A stretch of DNA of 64,000 nucleotides from assembly GCA_019779905.1 (NCBI GenBank), contig JABAKE010000016.1, forward strand, positions 37,132 to 101,131, in the 5' to 3' direction. Position numbers and translations under genes: made by a program. Below the pieces are notes generated by a model. The model saw only the letters and a program-made list of their open reading frames with translations. It made no database searches and was not told where the DNA came from. Positions 1 through 7,606 of the stretch are shown piece by piece (position 1 is the first letter of the stretch; each line of letters begins with the position of its first letter). This DNA is from Modestobacter lapidis. Lineage in GTDB: Bacteria > Actinomycetota > Actinomycetes > Mycobacteriales > Geodermatophilaceae.

Positions 1-165
1 GACGGCGGTGGGGTCCATCTCCCAGACGAACAGGGCGACGAGCACCACGACCACGAAACCGACCGGCATGGCCCACTTCGCCGGCCACCGCAGGCCCACG
101 AGGAGCACTCCGACCACCACGATCGGGAGCAGTGCCAGCAGGCTCAGCACAGCGAGGTTGTCCAC
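1..165 (-). CDS. lctP: L-lactate permease, N-terminal part (runs off the window)
   Basis: The first 55 residues are visible and the rest lies beyond base 1. The N-terminus is a membrane segment (LLALLPIVVVGVLLVGL), then the basic RWPAKWAMP turn, then a second hydrophobic segment ending in LFVWEMDPTAV. This matches the start of the L-lactate/glycolate permease family (LctP/LldP), a multi-span secondary transporter that takes up lactate with protons. The GTG start at 165 has an AGAGG-type ribosome site about 8 bases upstream. Its best functional partner in the window is the lutABC lactate-oxidation operon, but that is 37 kb away, so any link is only inferred. Identification rests on the short N-terminus alone. 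Confidence 0.72.
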   Translation of the reverse strand, partial: MDNLAVLSLLALLPIVVVGVLLVGLRWPAKWAMPVGFVVVVLVALFVWEMDPTAV

Positions 166-386
166 GGTTGCGCCTCTCGTCGTCGGTGCACTGACGGTTC
201 GGTGACGTGCACTGTGTCGCAGGTCACCGGGCCGCGCCACCCCGGGGTCACGCGCACCCGGCGACCGTTGCCCGAACGTTGCACGACCTTCCGGCGAGTG
301 TGATCCGTGCCATAGCGTGCCGCTCCAGGTGCGCGGCTGCGCACACCACCGAGGCCCTCGGCGACGAGGGCGACGAGGAGGCCCCC

Positions 387-1511
387 GTGCCCGTCAACAC
401 CCGCGGCGCGATCATGCGTTCGGCCCCCGGCACGTGGGAGGTCGTCGACCTGGTCGTCGACGATCCGCAGGCCGGCGAACTCCAGGTCAAGCTGGCCGCC
501 TCCGGGCTGTGCCACTCCGACGACCACATCGCCACCGGCGACATGCAGGTCGGCAAGTATCCCTTCCTCGGCGGCCACGAGGGTGCCGGCGTCGTCACCG
601 CCGTCGGGCCGGGCGTGAAGGACTTCGAGGAGGGCGACCACGTCGTCTTCTCGTTCCTGCCCGGCTGCGGCCGGTGCCGCTACTGCGCCAACGGCCAGCA
701 GTACATCTGCGACTCCGGCGCCAACCTGCTCGTCGGCTCGCGGTGGGACGACGCGACGAGCTTCCGCGTCAAGACCTCGGACGGCGAGGACGTCGGGCAG
801 ATGTGCGGGCTCGGCACCTTCGCCGAGATCACCACGGTGGACGTCCGCTCGACCGTGAAGATCGACAAGAGCATCCCGCTGGACGTCGCCTGCCTCGTCG
901 GGTGCGGCGTGGGCACGGGCTGGGGCACCGCGGTCCAGGCCGGCGAGGTCCGGGCCGGCGACACGGTCATCGTGATGGGCGTCGGCGGCATCGGTATCAA
1001 CGCCGTGCAGGGCGCGGCGAACGCGGGCGCGAGCCACGTCATCGCCGTCGACCCCGTGGCGTTCAAGCGCGAGAAGGCGATGGAACTCGGCGCGACCGAG
1101 ACGTTCGCGGGCATCGAGGAGGCCGCCGACTTCGCGCGCAGCGTCACCAACGGGCAGGGCGCCGACAAGGCGCTGATCACCGTCGGGGTGCTCAAGGGCG
1201 AGCACGTGGCCCAGGCGTTGGACGCGATCGGCAAGGGTGGGCGGGTCGTCATCACCGGCCTCGGCGACCTCACCGACGTGGGCATCCCGATCAACCCCAG
1301 CATGCTGGCGTTGTTCACCAAGGAGATCCGCGGCGCCCTGTTCGGTGACCAGAACCCCAGCTTCGACATGCTGAAGATGCTGCGGCTCTACCAGGAGGGC
1401 ACCCTCAAGCTCGACGAGCTGATCACCAAGCGGTACAAGCTGGACGACATCAACCAGGGCTACGAGGACCTGCACGAGGGCAAGAACATCCGCGGCGTCA
1501 TCGTCTACTAG
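387..1511 (+). CDS. NDMA-type zinc-dependent alcohol dehydrogenase
   Basis: A 374-residue medium-chain dehydrogenase/reductase, a usual length for the family. Catalytic zinc ligands are visible as C42 (SGLCHSD) and H64/E65 (GGHEGAG), with C173 (LVGCGVG) as the likely third ligand. The structural zinc lobe has C94, C97, C100 and C108. The NAD-binding turn GVGGIG is at 198-203. The overall sequence is most like the actinobacterial NDMA-dependent alcohol dehydrogenases, nicotinoproteins that hold NAD tightly and are often linked with mycofactocin. No mycofactocin genes are in the window, so that link is family knowledge only. The GTG at 387 was chosen because GAGGAG lies 6 bases upstream and homologous sequence begins there; a longer frame extends upstream without family similarity. 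Confidence 0.9.
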   Translation: MPVNTRGAIMRSAPGTWEVVDLVVDDPQAGELQVKLAASGLCHSDDHIATGDMQVGKYPFLGGHEGAGVVTAVGPGVKDFEEGDHVVFSFLPGCGRCRYCANGQQYICDSGANLLVGSRWDDATSFRVKTSDGEDVGQMCGLGTFAEITTVDVRSTVKIDKSIPLDVACLVGCGVGTGWGTAVQAGEVRAGDTVIVMGVGGIGINAVQGAANAGASHVIAVDPVAFKREKAMELGATETFAGIEEAADFARSVTNGQGADKALITVGVLKGEHVAQALDAIGKGGRVVITGLGDLTDVGIPINPSMLALFTKEIRGALFGDQNPSFDMLKMLRLYQEGTLKLDELITKRYKLDDINQGYEDLHEGKNIRGVIVY

Positions 1512-1569
1512 AAGGACCCCGTTGCCCCCCACGGCTCGCACGCTCGCCGTGGGTCCCTGCAACGGGGCC
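1512..1569 (+). repeat. Stop-proximal hairpin repeat, copy 1
   Basis: Begins at the base after the stop codon of the alcohol dehydrogenase. The outer stem is CCCCGTTGC (1517-1525) with GCAACGGGG (1559-1567). The inner stem is CCCACGGC (1528-1535) with GCCGTGGG (1546-1553), closing on the 10-base loop TCGCACGCTC. This is the only copy whose inner stem is fully Watson-Crick paired. No T-tract follows, so it is not a textbook intrinsic terminator. Five related copies lie at 5388, 13744, 22002, 40438 and 44237, each directly after a stop codon in the same sense. Confidence 0.8.
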
Positions 1570-1570
1570 A

Positions 1571-1599
1571 GGTCCCGGGGGCTGTCCGCCCCCGGGGCC
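1571..1599. terminator. Second hairpin between alcohol dehydrogenase and MoxR gene
   Basis: A 9-base perfect inverted repeat, CCCGGGGGC and GCCCCCGGG, with a 5-base loop (TGTCC). It lies between the hairpin repeat and the ribosome site of the MoxR gene. There is no T-run. It may end transcription of the dehydrogenase or attenuate read-through into the MoxR/VWA pair. Confidence 0.4.
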
Positions 1600-1622
1600 T
1601 TCCGCTGCCCGATGAGGACCCC

Positions 1623-2540
1623 ATGACCGCCGCGCCCCCGCACGCCACCGCCGCCGGACGGCTCGACGCGGCGGGCATGGTCCGCACCGCCCGGGAGCGG
1701 GTGGTGGACCGGGTGCGCGAGGCCGAGGTGGTCGCCGCGGCGCTGTCGGCGGGCCGCAACATCGTCCTGGAGGGGCCGCCCGGCACCGGCAAGACCACGC
1801 TGCTGCGCGCCCTGGCCGACGGCACCGGCGTTCCGCTCGTGCTGGTGGAGGGGAACGCCGAGCTCACCCCCACCCGGCTGATCGGCCACCACGACGCCTC
1901 ACGGGTGCTCACCGAGGACTACCGGCCGGAGAACTTCGTCCCCGGGCCCCTCACCCGGGCGATGACCGAGGGCGCCCTGCTCTACGTCGAGGAGTTCAAC
2001 CGGGTGCCCGAGGAGACGATGAACGTCCTGCTCGGGGTGCTGTCGGAGCGGGAGATGCACGTGCCGCGGTTCGGCCGGGTCGCCGCCCGGCCCACGTTCC
2101 GGCTGGTGGCGGCCATGAACCCGTTCGACGCCGTCGGCACCGCCAGGATCACCCCCGCCCTCTACGACCGGTCCTGCCGGATCGCGATGGGCTACCAGGA
2201 CGAGGACGCCGAGCGCGCCGTCGTCAGCACCGCCACCGGCGGGCCGGGCGGCCTGGTGGCCCGCGCGGTCCGGGCGGTGCGGATCACCCGCGACCACGCC
2301 GAGCTCCGGATCGGCGCCTCGGTGCGCGGCGCCATCGACACGGTGCTCATCGCCGGGGAGCTGGCCGCGGTGCGCGGGCTCGACGGGCTCGCCCAGCCGC
2401 TGGACGAGGCCGTCGGGGAGGATGCCGCCCTCGCCGCGCTCACCGGCAAGGTGACCCTCGGCGACGCCGTCACCCGCCCCGTCGAGCAGGTCGTGGTGGA
2501 CATCTGGCGGCGGGCCGGTGAGGAGCTGGGAAAAGCCTGA
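1623..2540 (+). CDS. MoxR-family AAA+ ATPase
   Basis: A 305-residue AAA+ ATPase of the MoxR group, cytoplasmic chaperone-like ATPases that work with a VWA-domain partner to mature or insert metal cofactors. Walker A is GPPGTGKTT at 51-59, Walker B is LLYVEEFN near 119-126, and sensor 1 is AAMNP at 164-168. The start is preceded by GATGAGGA at a suitable distance. The downstream VWA gene overlaps its stop codon, the usual arrangement for a working pair. The PRFGRVAARPTF stretch is like NorQ/CbbQ and CoxD-type members. The exact client is unknown; the nearby XdhC and MOSC genes suggest a molybdenum enzyme, which is inference. Confidence 0.88.
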   Translation: MTAAPPHATAAGRLDAAGMVRTARERVVDRVREAEVVAAALSAGRNIVLEGPPGTGKTTLLRALADGTGVPLVLVEGNAELTPTRLIGHHDASRVLTEDYRPENFVPGPLTRAMTEGALLYVEEFNRVPEETMNVLLGVLSEREMHVPRFGRVAARPTFRLVAAMNPFDAVGTARITPALYDRSCRIAMGYQDEDAERAVVSTATGGPGGLVARAVRAVRITRDHAELRIGASVRGAIDTVLIAGELAAVRGLDGLAQPLDEAVGEDAALAALTGKVTLGDAVTRPVEQVVVDIWRRAGEELGKA

Positions 2541-3613
2541 CCCCCGGGCCGGAGGAACCGCCCGGGGACGGCCCGGACACCGGGGAGCCCGGCGACCGGG
2601 GCGCACTGCCTGCGCCGCCGCAGGCCGGCGCGGGGCTCACCGGCCCGCCGGGCCGCCGGCCGGCGCCGCCCGCACCGATCGAGGACGAGACCGACGTCGA
2701 GGAGCTGCTCCGCGAGCAGCGGGCCCGGCGGGCCGGCCGGGACGAGCTGGCCCGCGCCCATCCGGACTTCGAGCAGGTCAGCCCCGCTCCCGGTGAGCTC
2801 GACGGGGAGGCGCTGGCCGAGCTGACCGCCCGCGACCCCGACGCGGCGGCGCGGCTGCTGACCGCGCTGGGGCGGGCCTTCGACCCGGGGCTGCGCGCGG
2901 CGGCCCGGGCGCTGGCCACCCGGCTGCCGGTGAGCGTTCCGCGCGCCGGCGTCCCCGACCGGCCGGGCACCCGGCGGGTGGTCACCCGCCGCGACCCCAC
3001 CGGCACCGACGTCGACCTGGACGCCACGCTGGCCGCTCGCGGGGCGGAGCCGCACTGGCGCGCGGAGCACGTGCACACCCGGGGCTGGCGGGCCACCGGG
3101 CGGGCCTGCGTGCTGCTGGTGGACGCCTCCGGGTCGGTGGCGGGGGACGAGCTGGCGGTCGCGGTGCTCACCGCGGCGGCGCTCGGCCAGCGGATGCGGC
3201 CCGGCGACGAGCTGGCCGTGGTGGCGTTCTGGTCGTCCGCCGTCCTGCTGCAACCGCTGTCGGACAGGCCCCGGGCCGAGCTCGTGACCGACCGGCTGTT
3301 CGACCTGAAGGGTGGCGGGACGACGGACCTGGACCTGGCGCTGCGCACCGCGGCCGGCCAGCTCGCCCGCTCCCGGGCCGCGGCCCGGGACGTGCTGCTG
3401 CTGTCCGACGGCATGCCCACCGACAGCCCGGATCCGTTGCCGGCCGCCACGGCGCTGCGCCGGCTCGGCGCTCGGCTGCACGTGCTGGCGCTGGCCGACG
3501 AGCCCGAGTCGGTGGGCAACTGCGCGCTGCTCGCCGCGGCCGGGGGCGGGCGGTCCGCGGCGCTGCAGCGGCCCACGCAGGCGCCGGCCGCGCTGCGGAC
3601 GCTGCTGGACTAG
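2537..3613 (+). CDS. VWA-domain protein paired with MoxR ATPase
   Basis: The C-terminal two thirds is a von Willebrand A domain with a MIDAS metal site (DASGS), a GGGTTDLDLAL segment carrying the second MIDAS threonine, and LLLSDGMPTDS. The start is uncertain. The frame is open from 2522, just after an in-frame TGA, but has no ATG, GTG or TTG before GTG 2930. The 130 codons before 2930 look coding and give an acidic, proline-rich then helical region. The best candidate start is CTG 2537, which overlaps the TGA of the MoxR gene, giving 358 residues with DASGS at 196-200. If only GTG 2930 is used the protein is 227 residues. Its stop codon overlaps that of the convergent MOSC gene in a CTAG. 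Confidence 0.75.
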   Translation: MTPGPEEPPGDGPDTGEPGDRGALPAPPQAGAGLTGPPGRRPAPPAPIEDETDVEELLREQRARRAGRDELARAHPDFEQVSPAPGELDGEALAELTARDPDAAARLLTALGRAFDPGLRAAARALATRLPVSVPRAGVPDRPGTRRVVTRRDPTGTDVDLDATLAARGAEPHWRAEHVHTRGWRATGRACVLLVDASGSVAGDELAVAVLTAAALGQRMRPGDELAVVAFWSSAVLLQPLSDRPRAELVTDRLFDLKGGGTTDLDLALRTAAGQLARSRAAARDVLLLSDGMPTDSPDPLPAATALRRLGARLHVLALADEPESVGNCALLAAAGGGRSAALQRPTQAPAALRTLLD

Positions 3614-4191
3614 GAGGTGCGGGAGCGGGCGGCTGCCGGGCGGACGGCGTCCCCGGCCCGGGCGGCAGCCAGCGGAACGGCGGCCCGCAGCACCGCCGGG
3701 CCCACCCGGAGCCCGCCGTCCGACCGCGGCGCGCAGCGCACCCCCGCCCGGCCGCGCAGCCCGCGGTGCGCCCCCGGGGTGAGGGCGACGTCCAGCCAGG
3801 CGCACGGGTTGGCCGGCCGCCCACCGGCCAGCACCACCTCACCGGCGCCGCAGTCCAGGCTGAACAGCTGCCCGCGCAACGCCTCGACCTGCGCTCCCCG
3901 CAGCACCACGTTGCGTCGCGCGGCGAGCGGGTCCAGCGGGCCGCTGCCGAGCTCGGCGGCCAGGGCCTCCAGCGCCTCGACGGCCAGCACGGTCACCGAC
4001 GCCTCCCGGTGGGCCGGCCGGCCGAAGTACCGGTCGCCGACGACGCCCAGCCCGGCGCGCACCTCGATGCCGGCCCGCGCCTCGACCGGCAGCGCCGCCA
4101 CCGCCGGGTCGGGCCGGCCGCCGTAGCGGTGCGCCGGCGAGGCGAGCAGCCCGACCACCTCGACCTCGTAGGCGTACACCGGGGCTCTCAC
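3610..4191 (-). CDS. MOSC-domain protein
   Basis: A 193-residue protein with the features of a small MOSC domain: the GVVGDRYFG segment near residue 49, the RRNVVLRG segment, and a conserved cysteine in RPANPCAWLD. MOSC domains bind molybdenum cofactor and occur in the C-terminal part of Moco sulfurases and in mARC-type enzymes; stand-alone members are thought to carry or deliver sulfur or Moco. Placement next to XdhC, also on the minus strand, supports a role in molybdenum enzyme maturation. It starts with GTG, and several nearby GTG codons could serve instead. Its TAG stop overlaps the TAG of the convergent VWA gene. Confidence 0.8.
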   Translation of the reverse strand: MRAPVYAYEVEVVGLLASPAHRYGGRPDPAVAALPVEARAGIEVRAGLGVVGDRYFGRPAHREASVTVLAVEALEALAAELGSGPLDPLAARRNVVLRGAQVEALRGQLFSLDCGAGEVVLAGGRPANPCAWLDVALTPGAHRGLRGRAGVRCAPRSDGGLRVGPAVLRAAVPLAAARAGDAVRPAAARSRTS

Positions 4192-4246
4192 CCGCCCTCC
4201 TCCGGTCCCGCCGGCAGAGCCGTTCCGGCGGCCGGGCTGCCGCGGC

Positions 4247-5368
4247 TCAGCGTTCGGCGGTGCGGTGGATCGGGCCCTCGGCCCCGGTGAGCCGCTCGCC
4301 GCTGCCGCCCCAGCGACCGGCGATGATCTCCGCGGCGATCGACACGGCGGTCTCCTCCGGGGTGCGGGCGCCGAGGTCCAGCCCGATCGGTGAGGACAGC
4401 CGCTGGAGCTCGTCGGGCTGGAGCCCGGCCTCGCGCAGCCGGTCCAGCCGCTCGTCGTGGGTGCGCCGGGAGCCCATCGCCCCCACGTAGGCCACCGGCA
4501 GCCGCAGTGCGACCTCCAGCAGCGGGACGTCGAACTTCGGGTCGTGGGTGAGCACGCAGAGCACGGTGCGCTCGTCGACGCGGCCGGCGTCCGCCTCGGC
4601 CCGGAGGTACCGGTGCGGCCACTCCACGATCACCTCGTGGGCGTCGGGGAACCGGCGGGCGGTGGCGAACACCGGCCGCGCGTCGCACACGGTGACCCGG
4701 TAGCCGAGGAACGACCCGACCCGGGCCACGGCCGCGGCGAAGTCGATCGCGCCGAACACGACCATCCGGGCCGGCGGGGCGTAGGAGGAGACGAACAGCG
4801 TGAGGTCGTCGCCGCGGCGCTCGCCGTCGTGGCCGTAGGTGAGGGTCGCCGTCCGGCCGGCGGCCAGCATGCCGCGCGCGTCGGCGGCGACGGCGTCGTC
4901 CAGGCGCTGCAGGCCCAGGGTGCCCGACGCGCGGTCGGGCCACAGGACCAGCCGCTTGCCCAGCCGGTCCTCGGGGCCCTTCACGCAGGTGACGACGGCG
5001 ACCGGCTCGTGCGCGGCCACCGATCCGGCGATCTCCCCGAGCTCGGGGAACGACTCGCGGGACACCGGTTCCACGTAGACGTCGAGGATCCCGCCGCAGG
5101 TGAGCCCCACGGCGAAGGCGTCGTCGTCGCTGACGCCGTACCGCTGCAGGGTCGGCTCGCCGGTCCGGGCGGCGTCCCGGGCCTCCTCGTAGACCGCGCC
5201 CTCGACGCAGCCGCCGGAGACGCTGCCCACCGCGGTCCCGTCCGGGCCGACCAGCATCGAGGCGCCCGGCGGGCGGGGCGCCGAGCGCCAGGTGCCCACC
5301 ACCGTGCCGACGCCGACGGTCTCCCCTGCCTGCCACCAGCCGATCAGGTCGTCCAACACATCACGCAT
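4247..5368 (-). CDS. xdhC: XdhC/CoxI family molybdenum-enzyme maturation factor
   Basis: A 373-residue two-domain XdhC/CoxI protein. The N-terminal domain has the GSVSGGCVEGAVYEEA signature near residue 50. The C-terminal Rossmann domain has VVFGAIDFAAAVA, an aspartate-rich CDARPVF, and YVGAMGSRRTHDERL. Family members bind Moco, help sulfurate it and pass it to xanthine dehydrogenase, CO dehydrogenase or aldehyde oxidase apo-enzymes. The ATG at 5368 has a near-perfect AGGAGG six bases upstream. The upstream gene on this strand is a CoxE-like VWA protein, and hairpin repeat copy 2 sits between them. No large, medium or small subunit gene of a molybdenum hydroxylase is in the window. Confidence 0.9.
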   Translation of the reverse strand: MRDVLDDLIGWWQAGETVGVGTVVGTWRSAPRPPGASMLVGPDGTAVGSVSGGCVEGAVYEEARDAARTGEPTLQRYGVSDDDAFAVGLTCGGILDVYVEPVSRESFPELGEIAGSVAAHEPVAVVTCVKGPEDRLGKRLVLWPDRASGTLGLQRLDDAVAADARGMLAAGRTATLTYGHDGERRGDDLTLFVSSYAPPARMVVFGAIDFAAAVARVGSFLGYRVTVCDARPVFATARRFPDAHEVIVEWPHRYLRAEADAGRVDERTVLCVLTHDPKFDVPLLEVALRLPVAYVGAMGSRRTHDERLDRLREAGLQPDELQRLSSPIGLDLGARTPEETAVSIAAEIIAGRWGGSGERLTGAEGPIHRTAER

Positions 5369-5387
5369 CTGCGTCCTCCTGTCGGTT

Positions 5388-5442
5388 GGCCTCGGTCGGA
5401 GGCTCGCCGCGAGCTTGCGAGTGGTGAGGGGATCGAGGTCCT
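5388..5442 (-). repeat. Stop-proximal hairpin repeat, copy 2
   Basis: Read on the minus strand it begins immediately after the TGA of the CoxE-like gene. On the plus strand the outer stem is CCTCGGTC with GATCGAGG, including one G-T pair. The inner stem is CTCGCCGC with GTGGTGAG, including two G-T pairs. The loop on the gene-sense strand is TCGCAAGCTC. It lies inside a run of co-oriented genes and ends about 20 bases before the XdhC start codon, so a full terminator here would split the cluster. Confidence 0.8.
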
Positions 5443-6576
5443 TCAGGCATCCGTGATCACTTCCACCAGTTCCTCGAAGGCGGCCAGGCTGTGCCCGGCG
5501 ACGAAGTGGTCGACCGCGGGCAGCGCGGCCTGCATGCCCCCGGTCAGCGGCTCGTAGCCCAGCCGGCCCTTGTGCGGGTTGACCCACACCACCGCGTGCG
5601 CCAGCCGCTGCAGCCGGGCCATCTGCTCGCCCAGCAGCTCGGTGCCGCCGCGCTCCCAGCCGTCGCTGCAGATCACCACGACGGCGCCGCGCGCGGTGCC
5701 GCGCTGCCCCCAGCGGTCCAGGAACGCCTTGAGCACCTCGCCGATCCGGGTGCCACCCGACCAGTCCGGGATCGCCGAGCCGCTGGCGGCCAGCGCCCGG
5801 TCCGGGTCGCGCAGCCGCAGCTCGCGGGTGACCCGGGTCAGCCGGGTGCCGATGGTGAACACCTCGGTGCTGGCCGGCCGGGCCCGGACGGCGGCGTGCG
5901 CGAACCGGAGCAGCGCGTCGGCGTAGGGGCTCATCGAGCCGGAGACGTCGACCAGCAGCACCACCCGGCGGGGCCGGGGCCGCGCCCGGTGGTACATCAG
6001 CCGGCCGACCTCGCCGCCGTCGCGCAGCGCCCGCCGCACGGTGCGGGCCGCGTGCACCGAGCCGTGCGGTCCGGGCCGGCGCCGGCGCGAGGGGCGCATC
6101 GGGACGGCGGGCACCAGCAGCGCGAACAGCCGGCGCAGCTGCTCGCGCTCGGCGACGGTCAGCTCGCCGACGTCCCGGTGCCGCAGCACCTCCTCGCCGC
6201 TGGCCCTGGTGGCGAGATCGGCGGGCTCCCCACCGTCCTCGCCGCCCTCGGTGGTCTGCACCGGGGCGCTCTGCACCACCCGCTCCCGCTCGGGCCCGCT
6301 GCTCGTCCGCATTCGCGGCGCCTCGCCACCGAAGAAGGCGGCGAAGGCGGCGTCGTAGCGGTCGAGGTCGTCCGGGCCGCCGCACAGGGTGAGCCGGCCG
6401 GCCCAGTAGACGGCGGAGGGATCGAGGACGTCGAGGTGCGCGATCGCGGCGACCATCGCCTCGACCCGGTCGGGGGAGGCGGTGACCCCGGCGTGCCGGA
6501 GCGTCCGGGCGAAGCCCAGCACGGTGTCGACGACGTCCCGGGCGACCCCGGTCGCCGTCCCGTTTGCCTCAGCCAC
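5443..6576 (-). CDS. CoxE-like VWA-domain protein
   Basis: A 377-residue protein of the CoxE/VWA group. It has a helical N-terminal half (FARTLRHAGVTASPDRV), a charged linker, and a C-terminal VWA domain with the MIDAS motif DVSGS at 210-214 and SGGTRIGEVL carrying the second metal ligand. CoxE works with the CoxD MoxR-type ATPase in post-translational assembly of the [CuSMoO2] site of CO dehydrogenase, and related pairs serve other molybdenum hydroxylases. The start overlaps the stop of the adjacent MoxR gene by 8 bases, so the two are translationally coupled. The client enzyme is not in the window. Confidence 0.87.
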   Translation of the reverse strand: MAEANGTATGVARDVVDTVLGFARTLRHAGVTASPDRVEAMVAAIAHLDVLDPSAVYWAGRLTLCGGPDDLDRYDAAFAAFFGGEAPRMRTSSGPERERVVQSAPVQTTEGGEDGGEPADLATRASGEEVLRHRDVGELTVAEREQLRRLFALLVPAVPMRPSRRRRPGPHGSVHAARTVRRALRDGGEVGRLMYHRARPRPRRVVLLVDVSGSMSPYADALLRFAHAAVRARPASTEVFTIGTRLTRVTRELRLRDPDRALAASGSAIPDWSGGTRIGEVLKAFLDRWGQRGTARGAVVVICSDGWERGGTELLGEQMARLQRLAHAVVWVNPHKGRLGYEPLTGGMQAALPAVDHFVAGHSLAAFEELVEVITDA

Positions 6577-7504
6577 CGAACAGCGCCCCCCGGGCCAGGG
6601 AGTGCACCCGGTCGGTGTCCTCCCGGTACTTCAGCACGGCGCCCAGGGTGCGCGCGGCGGTGTCCGGGTCCAGCTCGCGGGCGCCGAGGGCGTGCAGGGC
6701 CGACGCCCAGTCCATCGCCTCGGCCACGCCCGGGGGCTTGAGCAGGTCCAGGCCGCGCAGCTGCGCCGTCGCGCGGGCCACCTGGCGGGCCAGCTCCTCG
6801 GTGACCTGCGGCAGCCGGCGGCGCAGGATGGCCACCTCGCGGTCGAAGTCGGGGTGCTCCAGCCAGTGGTAGAGGCAGCGGCGCTTGAGCGCGTCGTGCA
6901 CCTCGCGGGTGCGGTTGGAGGTGAGGACGACCAGCGGCGGGGTCTCGGCGCGCACCGTGCCGAGCTCGGGGATGGAGATGGTGAAGTCGCTGAGCACCTC
7001 GAGCAGGAAGGCCTCGAACTCGTCGTCGGCCCGGTCGACCTCGTCGACCAGCAGCACCGCCGGCGAGTCCTCCAGCGCCTGCAGCAGCGGCCGGGCCAGC
7101 AGGAACCGGCGGTCGTAGAGCGACGCCTCCAGCGCGGCGGTGTCGGAGCCCTCGTGCGCGGCCTCGGCGGCGCGCAGGTGCAGCAGCTGCCGGCCGAAGT
7201 CCCAGTCGTAGAGCGCCTGGCTGGCCTCCAGACCCTCGTAGCACTGCAGCCGGTACAGCGGCCGCCCGGTGACCTCGGCGAGCGCCCGGGCCAGCGCGGT
7301 CTTGCCGACGCCGGCCTCACCCTCCAGGAACAGCGGCCGGTGCATGACCAGGGCCAGGTAGGCCGCCGTCGCCAGGCCCTCGTCGGGCAGGTACCCGGTG
7401 GCCTCCAGCGCGGCGGCGAGCGCGCCGGGATCGCCGGGGAGGTCGGGGCGGGGCGCGGTCTCGGTCGGCGCGGTCGTGGTGGGCTCGCTCACACGTGGCA
7501 GCAT
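6569..7504 (-). CDS. CoxD-like MoxR AAA+ ATPase
   Basis: A 311-residue MoxR ATPase. Walker A is GEAGVGKT at 62-69, Walker B is VLLVDEVDRAD, and sensor 1 is LTSNRTRE. The YRLQCYEGLE and YDWDF segments are typical of the CoxD branch that partners CoxE. It is the first gene of the minus-strand set coxD-like, coxE-like, xdhC, MOSC. Start choice: ATG 7504, or GTG 7492 four codons in, which has a GGTGGG about ten bases upstream. This is the second MoxR/VWA pair within 7 kb; the first, at 1623-3613, runs towards it on the other strand. Confidence 0.87.
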   Translation of the reverse strand: MLPRVSEPTTTAPTETAPRPDLPGDPGALAAALEATGYLPDEGLATAAYLALVMHRPLFLEGEAGVGKTALARALAEVTGRPLYRLQCYEGLEASQALYDWDFGRQLLHLRAAEAAHEGSDTAALEASLYDRRFLLARPLLQALEDSPAVLLVDEVDRADDEFEAFLLEVLSDFTISIPELGTVRAETPPLVVLTSNRTREVHDALKRRCLYHWLEHPDFDREVAILRRRLPQVTEELARQVARATAQLRGLDLLKPPGVAEAMDWASALHALGARELDPDTAARTLGAVLKYREDTDRVHSLARGALFGG

Positions 7505-7606
7505 CCCACCCGCTCGCGCCGCGTGTCGGCGGGCCGCCCGCGGGAACGGATCGTCGGCCCCCACCCGGGGACGGCGGCCCGGCGGCCCCGGGCCAGGATG
7601 ACGGGC

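Noticed and set aside
144..1892. Long minus-strand open frame opposite the alcohol dehydrogenase gene
   Set aside because: Low-complexity His/Asp/Gly-rich translation, no family motifs, and no ribosome site; a shadow of the real gene.
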